Notes: a model not told the origin generated them from the sequence alone. 64,000 bases of DNA from Zhengitettix transpicula (GCA_037074705.1 CM073590.1:211712746-211776745), one strand, 5' to 3'; shown: positions 11,602-22,727, numbered from the stretch's first letter. Numbers and translations: made by a program.

Positions 11602-12164
11602 ATGGTAATGAATAAGAAAGATAGCCAATTCAGACAACACATAAACATAAACAGAAGATTGAATAAAATTCAATATCCTACTGTCAATCGTCCCCAAACA
11701 CCTCAAGCAAAATTTTTTCTTGTACTCCCTTATTACGAATTTCTACATCACAAATTTATCGAAATATTAAAACAATATCAAATATCCATCATTTACAGAT
11801 TCACTTTACTACTACAGCAAACATTGTGTTGTTTACAAAATCTCTTGCTCTAAGTGTAATTCCTGCTACATAGGGCGAACAAAACGTTCCCTTAATACAA
11901 GTATCAAAGATCATATGTCTAATATCAAACTTCCTATTGGTAAACAATCTGTAGTATACAAACATATAATCAATTCTAAACATTCATTTGATCGGTAAAA
12001 TGCTGAGATTTAGACATTTTAGACATTAGACATTAGACATTGACAGGTACAATTCCAGATTCATTTCAGAGATGCTTCACATTAAATCAAACATCACAGC
12101 TATTAATATACAAACAGAAACAATGAAACTCAATAAATGCTATGATCCCTTTTTATTACGCTAA
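11602..12164 (+). pseudogene. Penelope-like retroelement: C-terminal RT end plus GIY-YIG endonuclease, frameshifted
   Basis: Penelope-like elements encode a reverse transcriptase fused to a GIY-YIG endonuclease. Frame 11602-11812 ends in FFLVLPYYEFLHHKFIEILK, resembling the end of their RT region. After a frameshift, 11813-11998 reads VVYKISCSKCNSCYIGRTKR and KDHM, then VVYKHIINSKHSF, which is the linker cysteines and GIY-YIG core of these elements. A third frame, 12045-12164, gives RFISEMLHIKSNITAIN to LNKCYDPFLLR-stop, the usual C-terminus. A GACATTA mini-repeat at about 12013-12042 explains the second frameshift. Stops and shifts make it a pseudogene. It lies in the intron between exons a and b. 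Confidence 0.85.
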
Positions 12165-12400
12165 AGCTACTGTTTTCCATTGTCGTTGCTCCCTTATTGT
12201 TACGCTAACCCTTCGGCTGTCCCATTGTCGTTGCGTTTTCGTCACTTTTGAGTTTTGTCAACTGACAAGTGCAGTTGTGTCGCTCTAGGCTCTTCTTAGC
12301 ACCCGACGAAAGGCACAAGGATCCAAGAAACGTTGTGTGGTATTTATATGATCACTTTTTGTCTGAATTGGCTAACTTCTTTATGAATTATTTTCAATCA
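12165..12400 (+). repeat. Penelope-like element 3' tail with degenerate hammerhead-like core (copy 2)
   Basis: Directly follows the GIY-YIG pseudogene. CCGACGA at 12303-12309 and GAAAC at 12327-12331 are spaced like the CUGANGA and GAAA boxes of a hammerhead, but U4 is replaced by C and the hairpin between them is poor. GTTGTGTGGTATTTAT follows, the sequence shared with the tails at 7985 and 22160. Confidence 0.6.
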
Positions 12401-12843
12401 GACGTATTTTTTTTTCATTTTATCAATGGTAATATTCGAGGAACATTAACTGTAGTGCTCCTGGATACGTAACTGCAATTATATTATTTATAGATTGAAG
12501 TAGCAGTATCCGTTACGCATATATGCTATAAACTTACCCTAGCCAGTTTCTATATTATGTCCGAGTAAACATTAATTCTTAACGTTATAACAAAAAGATC
12601 ATTTTGTAACTAGTTTTGAAACCGTCTGAAATGTTGAAATAATTATTAAATTCCAAACATAGAAACAAAGAAATGGATTGAGGGATATAAATTCAAATGA
12701 TTACAATTAAAATAAAATGTTTTAAATACGGAATCGAAATTATAATGAAATAATATGCAAAAATACAAGGGATATTTGACTTGTGTGAACTATCCTACTG
12801 CTTCAAAAGAATGGCATTTAACGTGCTGTGATTGTAATTTCAG

Positions 12844-13020
12844 CTTGTGGTACGCGAGATGAACCGTCTGGGGATGATGGTGGACCTTTCCCACGTGTCT
12901 GTGAGGACGATGGGCGACGCCTTGGATGTGACCCGAGCCCCCGTAATTTTCTCACATTCCTCTGCCTTGGCTCTGTGTAATTCGTCGCGGAACGTGCCAG
13001 ACCACGTCTTGCGGAAACTG
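12844..13020 (+). CDS. DPEP: Membrane dipeptidase, exon b (zinc-ligand exon)
   Basis: Fifty-nine codons, phase 0 at both ends, between acceptor TTTCAG (to 12843) and donor CTG|GTGAGT. It begins [20 protein letters not shown] and continues through [15 protein letters not shown] and [14 protein letters not shown]. In mammalian renal dipeptidase the histidines of DLxHVS and IFSHSS are zinc ligands (His198 and His219 of the mature enzyme) and the arginine of RNVPD binds substrate (Arg230); all are present here. The exon is GC-rich compared with the flanking intron. It is the clearest evidence that this is a catalytic M19 enzyme and not a decayed copy. Confidence 0.95.
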
Positions 13021-13524
13021 GTGAGTAAACTCTGTGGGAGAATTCCTCAGACAGGCGGAAAAAAATAATATAAGTGCTCCCTTTTTCTACGCATACACCA
13101 ATTTTTCAGACGTCCATTTTTGCATTCAAACGGTCGTATAATGGCTTTTCCAATCATCTTGGACGGGGTTCGGGATTAGGGGTACAAAGCCTTTCTTTGT
13201 GGTTGCAGCACAGAAAGGAAACTTAAAAGACTTTCTTTGTGAACTGAATGCGATCAGAAAATTTGTTTAACGAGACACATGAGAATTCTTTTTATGGATA
13301 TTAAAAATAGCAAATTGTAAGTAATGAAAGAATGAGTCAAATATGATGTTCCTCTATTCATATCAATCATTTAGTTAAATTAATTATATTGAGACAATTT
13401 ACTCGGAATGTTGCCAAAGGAACTCCGTTCTACGGGAGTAATGAGTGTATTTATGTAAAACGACCTACCAGGCTTCGTAAATCCAACCTCATTGATCCCT
13501 ACATTTTCTCTAACTTCATCACTA

Positions 13525-14305
13525 TCTATATAATAAAAAAAGGATGTATATTTGTATGTATGTATGTGTGTTTGTATGCATGTATATATGTATTTACGTA
13601 TTTACGTTAATTTCTATACAAACTTAAACGTGTGGAAAGATTGCAACAAAACTTGGTACACATATTCTTCAAAACACGAGAAACGGTACTGTGGGGGTGA
13701 GAATCCCCTATCATAAATAGGGAAATAATTATAATTGAAAAACATGATAATTTTGTGTCAAATTACTGCGCGTCATGACGTAACGCGGCAGAGATACGTT
13801 ACCATGCGACGAACAAGGGTAATAGTTCCATTTTTCCGTAATGAAATAAAGCAGAAATATTTACATTGAATAAAAAGTATAATTTTATCCGGCAATACTC
13901 CATCGAATGATAATAAAATACAATACGAAATATTTTATGATCCTTGCGGAAAATTTAAGTTAATTTTCGTGCTATATGAGAGACTCTAATACAGCACTAT
14001 TTGCTTACATTTTGAATCTAGCTAAGAATTTAATCAATTTAATCTTTCGTAATGTCTGAAGACTGAGGGACAGTTAATTATATCCTGCTGTACTCAAAAA
14101 AAAGTCCGGGGGTGTATTTTTTGGGATTGATTTAATAAAAATCAATGTATTTTATAGGTGTTAAATTAATGCACTATCGTATGTACGGAACTACGAATAT
14201 TTAGATTTAGGTTAAATCAATTCTTGACTAAAGATTAATATAGAATTAAATACTTTTTCGGGTTCATATAAATAAGTACACGGGCAACACCGGGCACCCT
14301 GCTAG
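13525..14305 (+). mobile_element. Non-autonomous Helitron
   Basis: Begins TC followed by TATATAATAAAAAAGG and ends CACCCTGCTAG, with the insertion lying between A (13524) and T (14306). TC at the 5' end, CTAG at the 3' end and an A|T target are Helitron hallmarks. A GC-rich CGGGCAACACCGGGCACC stretch just before CTAG is where the 3' subterminal hairpin is expected; the stem is degraded. A shorter copy at about 60198-60679 shares the body, which supports mobility. No Rep/helicase coding sequence is present. Confidence 0.8.
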
Positions 14306-15564
14306 TTCTGAAATAAATGAGTAGGTTGTTAAGAGCCTTAGTTATTTTAAATTAAAATTACTGGACTCTGTAATTGTAAATTTTTGTGAGTTTATTGAAC
14401 AATAACTATATAATTTCTTGAAAATTATTGACTTAAACGAAATAAAAACTCTCCACTTTTTCGTAGTTTTTGGGGATCCAATCAACTGAGATCCGAAAAA
14501 TCTCGAGACACTACAACAACATTTGCGTGTTTTTATGACCTCCAGGAAAAGCGAACAAATGTCAGGACATTTTGTTAGTCCCCCAATATTGGTTTGGCAT
14601 TATCTGGTATTTGCGCCCTGTTTTTTTTTGTAGTGCTGGCTGAAAGCTATAATTGCTCTTGGCTGCAAAATCGCTTTGCCGTCGAATGACAGCTGGTCGC
14701 CCTTGTGGTTCCGAATTACTTCTCTGGTGTTCAAGATAATTTTATGTATTAATTTTAACACAACAGTCTTTTTGAGCTTATCTTCGTAGGTCTTTCTCAT
14801 AGAACATAAAGTGTATTAAATTTACCATACAGGATAAAGAGGCACCGTAATAGGAATAATAGTGTTTTATAATTGAGTGATTTAACTACAGAATTTGAAG
14901 ATTATAGGGAGTATGTTTGACGAATAATCAGATGAAGTGAAGATTATAGCAGTAATATATAAACGAAAAAAGAATTGAACATAATTAGATAACAATTTTT
15001 GAACAACTCCGATTGTTTTTTTGTGAAACAGTGAACAGAATCACAGTTGTTGTATGATAGTCAGATATTCATAAGTGAAAAGCGTATACAGCTCGTAATC
15101 AGAATATTATTTTCACGTGTACTACGTGATATTACTCAGTTTTTATTGGAAACTACAAATCTTTACCAAATCAGACATAATTCACTAATAATGAAACATG
15201 GCTGCGTTTTTAAGAGAATTTAGAATTGTCTTTCAAGCAATAATTATATAACAAACCGATAAAATATTGTTGTAAATATAGTATAAAAGTTATCGCTACT
15301 AGAAAGAGAGTTTCAGTTTCCGATTTTTCAGAAATAAGCATTAACGCATATCTCATGCGTCAAGGGTCTTCGACTTCTTTATGCTAAATATAGGTGAAAA
15401 GTTGTTCGTATAAAATGGCATTGATACGTTTAGGTACTTTAAATAGTGGTTAATTTAACCGTAGTGAATTGGCTTGATTTCTCTTTGTATGGGAGCTCTC
15501 AATTGGGGGTTAAACGAATTACTGTCGACTCTTACAAATAGCGTTAATCATTTTAGATGTATAG
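14306..15564. other. AT-rich intronic DNA (between exons b and c)
   Basis: No gene recognised. A 66-codon open frame at 14600-14800 on the minus strand shows no family motif. Confidence 0.45.
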
Positions 15565-15935
15565 GTCGTGGGAAGACGTGTCAGGTGCGCAGTAGAAGAA
15601 GGGAGAAGTGGAGGGGAGCATTGTCGTCAGTTAGGAACTCCCCCTTGCAGAGATGCTGGAGATACGCACTATCATTATTAAAAACATTAATTATATTTTT
15701 ACCGACGGTATATATACAGAAAGCAGAAAGGTTAATTTATCACAGTCTGTGCTTATCATCTCTTAACGATATCGGATGATTTTTTTTGGCGTACAACAGA
15801 TCCTGAACTGAACACTACATATTTTCTTGCGACAATGTTTTCAGTATAGTTTTTACACTACAACGTTGCCGTAACAAAGGTTCGTGTTAAAATTAGTCCA
15901 CCACTATTCTCCGTATTTTGACACAAATTACTATA
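15565..15935 (+). repeat. Dispersed repeat family H, copy 1
   Basis: About 370 bp shared with 50397-50785 (same strand) and, inverted, with 26975-27310. Landmark blocks are GTGGAGGGGAGCA, GTCGTCAG, GGAACTCCC, ATCCTGAACTGAACA and CCGTAACAAAGGT. No coding frame or terminal repeats are visible, so class is unknown. Confidence 0.75.
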
Positions 15936-16260
15936 TCTCTTGATCTATAGACTAAGAAACCTAGAATGACCAATTAGGTATTATTATACAATTTTTTCTT
16001 ATATTACATTTCCTTTTTCTGGATCAGCGTTATTCAACGATAACTAAAATAAGTGAAGTGCATAATTAATCAAATTTCTGAACAAGACATGAAAATGAAA
16101 AAAAACATTAGCCCATTAAGTAAAAAATTTATTATGAATTTAAATTTAGTACTTTATATTAGAAAAACATTAAAACATCACGACGTTTTTATTCTAATTT
16201 TTGAAACCTCTTCATGTGTTGTAAAATTCTATTAGATGATTAAATTTCAAAATACAAGTC

Positions 16261-16310
16261 CTGAAGAGGTCCCAAAAACAATCGAAATGAAACATTGTGT
16301 CTGTTTTTAA
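16261..16310 (+). repeat. Degenerate hammerhead-like motif
   Basis: CTGAAGA at 16261-16267 and GAAAC at 16289-16293, followed by ATTGTGTCTG, keep the two conserved boxes of the Penelope-type tails, but I see no stem II between them. Probably an old remnant. Confidence 0.35.
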
Positions 16311-16679
16311 TTTTAATTTATAATTAATTTATGAATTAATAAGCGATTATTTTTTCTTTTATTTAAATAGTCCGATAAATAAACATCAAAATAATAAAGC
16401 GAAATATGTTAATAGCTTTTGGTTAATAGGTTTTAGTATTAATCATATTTAGTCTACTTATAAGTTTAATTGTTATACGTATGTTGTACAAATTGAGCAA
16501 AAATGTGCTATGAAAATAAATGCAATACAATTGCTACGGTATAAATACTTATTAATTACCTTAATAAAATTCATCCACTGTTTCTTGAAGATGCACTTCT
16601 GGGTCGAAAGTAGACAACGTTTCACGTCCTACTAATTAATTTGAATGGAAACCTGTATGACGTAATTATAAAATTTATT

Positions 16680-16930
16680 ATGAAAAACCACCGACGTCGT
16701 ATTTGCACAGCTGCTGGAGTTGTTTGTGTTGCGTCGTAATCTGCCTGGAGCCGGAAATTTTGCATTACAGAAACAAGCCCGCTGATGTATAAGGCGGCAC
16801 GATTTCCGAGGAATAATTATTACGCAAGCAAAGTGCTAAAACAATTTACACGCCATTTACGTACGATCAGATCAGATAATCTTAAAGCGGCACACGCATT
16901 CAATCCAAATATACCGAAACTTTAATATTC
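16680..16930. other. Complex, non-repetitive intronic segment (possible conserved non-coding element)
   Basis: Balanced-composition sequence with no ORF and no second copy in the window, surrounded by low-complexity AT-rich DNA. It contains CTGCCTGGAGCCGGAAATT and AATAATTATTACGCAAGC. Regulatory conservation is possible but only a cross-species comparison could show it. Confidence 0.25.
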
Positions 16931-17929
16931 TCGAATATTCCATCCAGCCAATAACGTTAGTTTATTTCTCCTTTCGTTTTGGATAAAAACGCAATTAAAT
17001 AATTTAGCTTAGTGGACATTCCAGGTAATATAGACTATATTTTAAGTCGATACTACTAATAACCTCCATGCGTGTAGCAGTCGCTCATGATATTGACACC
17101 GTCTGTTTTTCAGAATACATGATTATTTAAATAAATAAATCGGCCAGCTTGCCAGAAACAATTTAATAAAATAAATATATAAACAGAAACAAACTTTAGT
17201 TCCTTTTGTTGGAACGTCCTCAGGAGTACATGTATAAAATAATTTATTTTTGTATAGATGTATTTTCCAAGTATGAATATAATTTGTTTCCTCTAATTTA
17301 TTGGAATAAATAATAAAATTCTGGAGAGAAATTTCTCAAATCAAGCGTTTTTTATGCACAATGAACCCGAAAATTGTTTCTCTGATATATTTAATTTCAG
17401 CCTTACCTACGCACTAGTTATTCTTTGATTATATACACATTCAGGTGCGAATTCATTTCACTATTCAATGGTTTGAAAAATTGTTAATAATTTTAAATAT
17501 TTTATGAATTGTTCAAAATGCTGGAAACAAAACAGTTCAATATTTGTAGAACTCACCTATGCAAAATGTTGCGAAATATATTTATTTTATTAAATAGTTT
17601 AGAATATGTTGCTTGGCTCGCTACAATTGATACTAGATAAATAAAACTATATCTTTATATGTTTTGTGTACTGAAGTTCACAACTATTTGTGTCGTTACT
17701 CCCCCTTTCGATCCCTTTTACACCCATTATAACAGCATATTATTGCATAATCATAAAAAGAAAAATTTCATTAACATCAAATTTAGCAGTTCTCACAAAG
17801 AAAACCTCGAAAGATTATTTGGAATAAATTTGTTTGGACCTACATAAAAACAGTTATGCTTTTTTTTGCTCTAGTAATTCAATAATAGTGACGTAAGACG
17901 TATAAATAAATTGTAGTTCTATTTGAATT

Positions 17930-18060
17930 AAAAATTAGACGAAAACAGTCAATTAAAAATATAATTTAATTAATTTATGACTACGTTGCAGTTCTAATAT
18001 GGACCCTCATCAGGTTTCGAATGAAGATTTAATAGATTTAATTGTACAGCCATATTAGTT
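17930..18060 (-). repeat. Penelope-type tail remnant, minus strand
   Basis: Minus strand carries CCTGATGAGGGTCC (CTGATGA at 18013-18007) and, further on, CAACGTAGTC where GAAACGTTG would be expected. The second box is mutated. Confidence 0.4.
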
Positions 18061-18183
18061 AATTTTCAAAGATTTTAAGAAGAGATGAAATAACAAAGAT
18101 AATTGTATTAACAATTGAAAGTTTAAAAATCATGGATTACGTTATCTGCAAAATCTATCATCCCATTTTATTTTAATTATTGC

Positions 18184-18353
18184 TCTTAAATAAAACAAAT
18201 CCTTAAAATTTCGTCAACTTTTAATTTCTGAAACAACTTTTACATGTCAAAAATATAAAACCTCAGGAGGTTTCGTTTTATGTTTTTGACATGTGAAACT
18301 ATTTTCATAAATTAAAAGTTTACGAAATTTTAAGAATTCGTTTTATTTAAGAA
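18184..18353. repeat. Near-perfect palindrome, two arms of about 85 bp with almost no spacer
   Basis: Left arm 18184-18267 (CTTAAATAAAAC to ATAAAACCTC) is matched in reverse complement by 18268-18353 (AGGAGGTTTCG to TTTTATTTAAGAAC), with a handful of mismatches and small indels. The dyad centre is CCTCAGGAGG. The block TTTTAATTATTGCT occurs outside both arms (about 18171 and 18385). It could be a fold-back transposon remnant. Confidence 0.8.
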
Positions 18354-18429
18354 CTGTATTTACTCGTCAGCCATACAACATATTTTAATTATTGCTTTAT
18401 GTTGGCATTATAGTGTAAAACTTTTATAC

Positions 18430-18474
18430 CCGAAGAGGTCAAACATAGCGACTAAACGTTGTGTAATTTCTATT
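18430..18474 (+). repeat. Degenerate hammerhead-like motif, target of the R1 insertion
   Basis: CCGAAGA at 18430-18436, a short GTC/GAC pairing and TAAACGTTGTG recall the Penelope-type tail. Its end, TGTGTAATTTCTATT (18460-18474), is duplicated after the R1 retroposon, so R1 jumped into this older repeat. Confidence 0.5.
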
Positions 18475-19008
18475 TTTTTTTGGGTGTAGACAGGCTATGT
18501 ATAGGGTAATCCACATAGTGGCAACTCCCGTCTTATAGCATAGGAAAGGGATTTGAAAGGGGGGATGCGGAAGGGTGGAGGAAGGTAGCCAAGGGTTACT
18601 AGGGCCCCCGGGCTATGGTTTAAGGATCCTACCCGGCATTCGCCAAAAAGAAATGCAGGAACAACCCTAGAAAACCCTGCATCAGGTAGGTCGGGCATTG
18701 GGTACTTGTCCCACGCCCTTACGATAGCGGAATAGGAGTTTGCTTTGGGGACGCAGCATTCCCTTCTCCGTGCCTCGACCAGTTTAGGAGGCAGCTGGCC
18801 GACTATTCCAATGGGAATAGCGGACAACTCTTACCGTATGCCCAAGGTCTGTGACCCCGGAACATACACCTCTCAGAACAGGCCGAGGTGCCTCGGCTTG
18901 TGGGAACCTTAGTTCAAAAACGGAGAGGAAAAGGCATCCTCTACCTGCAAGAGAATATCCCTCGCAGGTACTGCCTGCGAGAGAGAATAGCTTCGCAGGC
19001 CTTGTCTA
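18475..19008 (-). mobile_element. R-family retroposon, copy R1, with poly(A) tail and 15-bp target duplication
   Basis: Read on the minus strand the element ends in a poly(A) tract (T-run at 18474-18480 on the + strand). It is flanked by a perfect 15-bp direct repeat, TGTGTAATTTCTATT, at 18460-18474 and 19009-19023. Poly(A) and a target duplication of this length indicate target-primed reverse transcription (a SINE, short LINE 3' end or other LINE-mobilised transcript). I see no Pol III boxes and no RT domain in the 534 bp. The minus strand has a 110-codon frame (18827-18495) with RAWDKYPMPDLPDAGF, also readable in copies R3 and R5. Confidence 0.8.
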
Positions 19009-19023
19009 TGTGTAATTTCTATT

Positions 19024-21254
19024 CATTTTCTGACTTTAAATAGCTGTGTTTTATTTATAATTTAATATTAAATAGTCAGAATATGTCGTTATTTTTACAT
19101 ATCATGGACTAAAATATTACGTAATAAATCCTTATTCGTTTTGACCTGGAGAGAATATGTATTGTGTTTAATGTTTTCAGAAATGATTTTAGATTTTTAA
19201 TTACTTACAAATTTGGTAACGGTCCGAGTTGTATTAGTGTCTGTAAGTTTGATTATAGTCCAAAATGCCTTTGTAAATCACATAATTTGTCAGGTGGAAG
19301 CTTGGGTTATATACATATATATATATATTTAGAAGCTGCACAATGTCATTCGAATACAAAAATAGTTTTTAATTGTATGTTTCGGTCTAATTAATAATTT
19401 TAACTATACAGAGGAAAATCTTTTTTCTTTCAGGGCACAATTAGTAACGAAGTAAATTCGTACTGGAACTTTTAGGGACTGAACAAAGGATAAGTAGTTT
19501 GAAGTCAACGTAGTAATTAAATTTATCACAGACATAGTTTGAATCTAGATTAATTTTAGGACTGGCAACATTATTCTACAAGAAAACTGATTAGTATTTT
19601 TAATTTTAATAACCCCTCTTTTTGTCAGATACAATGCATATAATTTTAAAATTTATTCCAAACATCTCAAATTCTATTCAGCGACTAATGATAAAAATTG
19701 GGGTTGTTTAAATAAAAATTCCAAATTAATAAAATATCAGTCTTCTTAATATTAGAAGTGAATGAGAAAATTAGTTTTGGGTGCTTGATAATTGAGACAG
19801 GAAGACGTAAATTTTCTTGCAAAAGTGTTAATACAACAATAAATATAAAAGTGGAAAACTCTCTAATGAAAAAAAAAAGGTTTAAAAGTTTTCATAGCAT
19901 ACGAAGTCACTGCCTGGCGCAGTTGAAACGTAGAATACGAGAGTATCACTCAAATGTACATGCTTATTGTCAGCACCGTAATTAGTTGATGAACAGAGTA
20001 ACTAATTTACTGAGAATTTTGTGAATCGAGGGAAATCCGGCAATGAAACGCGGAGAACATCGGATACAGAAGAGCACACTTCATAGATGCTCTGTTGGAC
20101 ATACACAAGCGCTTTTTGTTTGTTTAGAAGCAGCACAATTTCATTCGCATACAAAAAAAAAGACACGCACTAACGACCATGGCGCCGAAATGGGCGGAAC
20201 AAAAACCACACACTAAATCGCTTTACGAGGACGCGTGTAATGTCCTCATCCAAACACGCACTCGCCTCTCTTTATTATCTATTCCCCTTTAAAGTAAGAT
20301 TTATCGTACACAATACAGGGCCAAAGAATCAATTTTACCGCGAGTGATTATATTTAATGTTAACGTCTTACGTACTTGGCGGATATCCAATAAAATCGTT
20401 ATCGTGTATTGTACTGATGCGAAATACGGGAACAGAGGCACATCATGAAGCAGATATTTTACACGGTACGGAAGATCTTTAGTGATCGATACGACAGCCA
20501 TGTTGTTAACGTGCGTGAAATTCTGGATATGGGGAATAATGTGGACATTGCGATGATTTTCCGTCAGTTATAGGAAGTAATCAGTATTAGAACTACACAG
20601 TAAAATTAAATTATTTGTGTAAATCTTCTCAACCCCGAATTAACTGTGAGAGGACTACAATCCAAAACTACCCTGTTATGACTAACTCGTCAACCCGTCT
20701 TCCTGAATTTTTTGATGAAATTTACTTTACTCACTCTCTTACTCAATCATCAAATAGTTAAATATAATTCTCCAAAAGAAATAGATTCCGTTCTCTCGTA
20801 ATTTTCACACTCAACTCCAGTTCTTTAAAAACACTGATTTTAATTTATACTTGGAGGAATAATTCTTCATCCAAACGACAGAAACGGTTTTAATTTTAAC
20901 TTTTTTGTATGTCGTTTTGAATGAAAAATATACATTTAATGTCTCAAATTCCTAATGTTTGGAACATTTACCCATTTATGTTCCCTTCACCGACCTAGCC
21001 CATCGGTATCTAACCTCAAATAAACCATGATGATGACTAACGGGAATTATCCTACTGCATAAAATAAGACTGTCTCAGAATCAAACCGAATTAAAAGTGA
21101 AAAATACACGCCAACTTAATAAAGTCTCGTTAAATGAGTAAAAAAGTACAACATTTAACTTCACAGAGACCAAAATATAGCTAGGAAATACACGCTGTAC
21201 CTTAAGAGGGTCACAACTACTCCGGGCAACTTTTTGTCTACCACGTCCACCTCC
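19024..21254. other. Intronic DNA, no recognised gene
   Basis: A short direct repeat TTAGAAGC(T/A)GCACAAT(G/T)TCATTCG occurs at about 19329 and 20126, 0.8 kb apart. A region of higher GC at 20160-20280 carries no frame I can assign. Confidence 0.4.
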
Positions 21255-22080
21255 AAGACGAGGAACATAAAAGTTCACTAACCACCATGCTTAAACTCAG
21301 CGATTCCTATAACCGTGGAATCGACACCGATCTCGGTCATTTTTTGCATTATTTTTTAAGCTTCCAACGCCACGTGACCGGTAAGGGTGCTTCTCTCCGT
21401 TGCATTGAGGAGTTGAAAGCAAACACTTAAAACTTATAGAATAACACTATCAAATTCAGCGACACCGAAAACATTTGATTTGACGCTGATAATGGTCGTT
21501 TAAGAATGCTTTTAAATGGCACCCTAAAACCCATCTCTAGAGGTGGCAGGTGAGTCTCAGTCGCTCTGAGTTTATTCCTGGATCGTAAGTAACATGTAAA
21601 AATTGTTCTACGCGTTTAAGATTATATACGAAAATTTTTTCGCTCCTAGGGCTTGGAACTACATTTTAACAGTATGGTAAATGCCAGAATTATACTCAGT
21701 GACTTCCATAACCCCAGATTCAACACCAGTCTCAGTTGTTTACTCATTACTTTTATATAACGGCATTTTACCCACATCCTCCCCCCACCTCCGCACGTAG
21801 CGGCTGAACTATAATTTAACTGAAATAGTAAATGTCAGAATTAAACTCACTGACGTCTATAACCACAGATTTGACACCGATCTCGGCTTTTACGCATTAT
21901 TTTTATGTAACGCCTCTCCCACCCCTTCCAAGTTATCAGGGCTTAAAATTATACACAAAAAACTTCTGGAGAGAAACTATTAATCTCATCGATCCCGAAA
22001 ACTAATTATTTGACGCTAAAAATAGCTGTTTTAGCATGTGTTTAATTTTACCCTCAACTCCCACCGGGAGTTTCCTAACG
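21255..22080 (+). repeat. Family J, array of diverged partial modules
   Basis: At least three diverged modules of the type ACTCAGCGACxTCxATAACC.CAGATTxxACxCC.xTCTCGG, then CATTATTTTTATxTAACGCC.CCACCCC, start near 21293, 21697 and 21850. The same module occurs at 40800, 41830, 32300 and, inverted, 52900. Class unknown; no coding frame. Confidence 0.65.
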
Positions 22081-22149
22081 CTTAGAAAGTCCGACAGAAA
22101 CTTTCGGGGGCTTGTACACAATTCATCAAAGTTACATTGCAATCGGATG

Positions 22150-22300
22150 AATGGTCGCTCTAGGCTCTTCTTAGCACCAGAAGGAAGATACTAGGAACTC
22201 AGAAACATTGTGTGGTATTTATACTATAACTTATTTTGTCTGTATTTGGCAATCTTTCTTTTTATTAATTTTCAATCAATCGTAAATTTTTCGAGTCAGA
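22150..22300 (+). repeat. Penelope-type 3' tail remnant (copy 3)
   Basis: GTCGCTCTAGGCTCTTCTTA and the following GCACC, later GAAACATTGTGTGGTATTTATA, and TTTTCAATCA match the tail at 12270-12400 closely. The CUGANGA-equivalent (CCAGAAGGA) is mutated. It ends about 340 bp before exon c. Confidence 0.65.
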
Positions 22301-22642
22301 TATTCCTCAAGTTGAGATAAATTAGTCAACGAAATCTATAAAAGGATACGTAGAACAAACTGACAAATATAGTCCGGTTGCTGATTACCATTTCTTTTCT
22401 ACAGAATGTGTACATTTTTATTGGCTCTTTATTTTGATAGATGACGATGACAGTGACCGCCATAGAAACGTTCCACGTACATCTTTTCACTCGATAAGAA
22501 GCCCGAGAAGATTTTATTCATTCTTTACAAAGAAGAAGACTGCATTCTTTATTATGCCTTTATTTATACCATACATTCATTTTTCACTTGGTAATAAACT
22601 CGTTTATAAAGATTTACAAATAATAGTTTTCCTTTTTTGCAG

Positions 22643-22727
22643 GCTATTAATGGAGGAATAGTAATGGTGAGCTTCTTCAACAACTTCCTCAGCTGCTCTG
22701 ATTCAGCGACGTTGCATGACGTCATCG
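22643..22727 (+). CDS. DPEP: Membrane dipeptidase, exon c
   Basis: Twenty-eight codons plus one base, between a strong pyrimidine tract with acceptor TTTTTTGCAG (to 22642) and donor G|GTAAGT. It reads AINGGIVMVSFFNNFLSC, then SDSATLHDVI. It matches the family segment after RNVPDxVL (GGxVMVNFYNxFxSC). Entry is phase 0 and exit phase 1; the split codon (G|AA, glutamate) is completed by the next exon. The cysteine of FLSC aligns with a conserved family cysteine. Confidence 0.93.
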
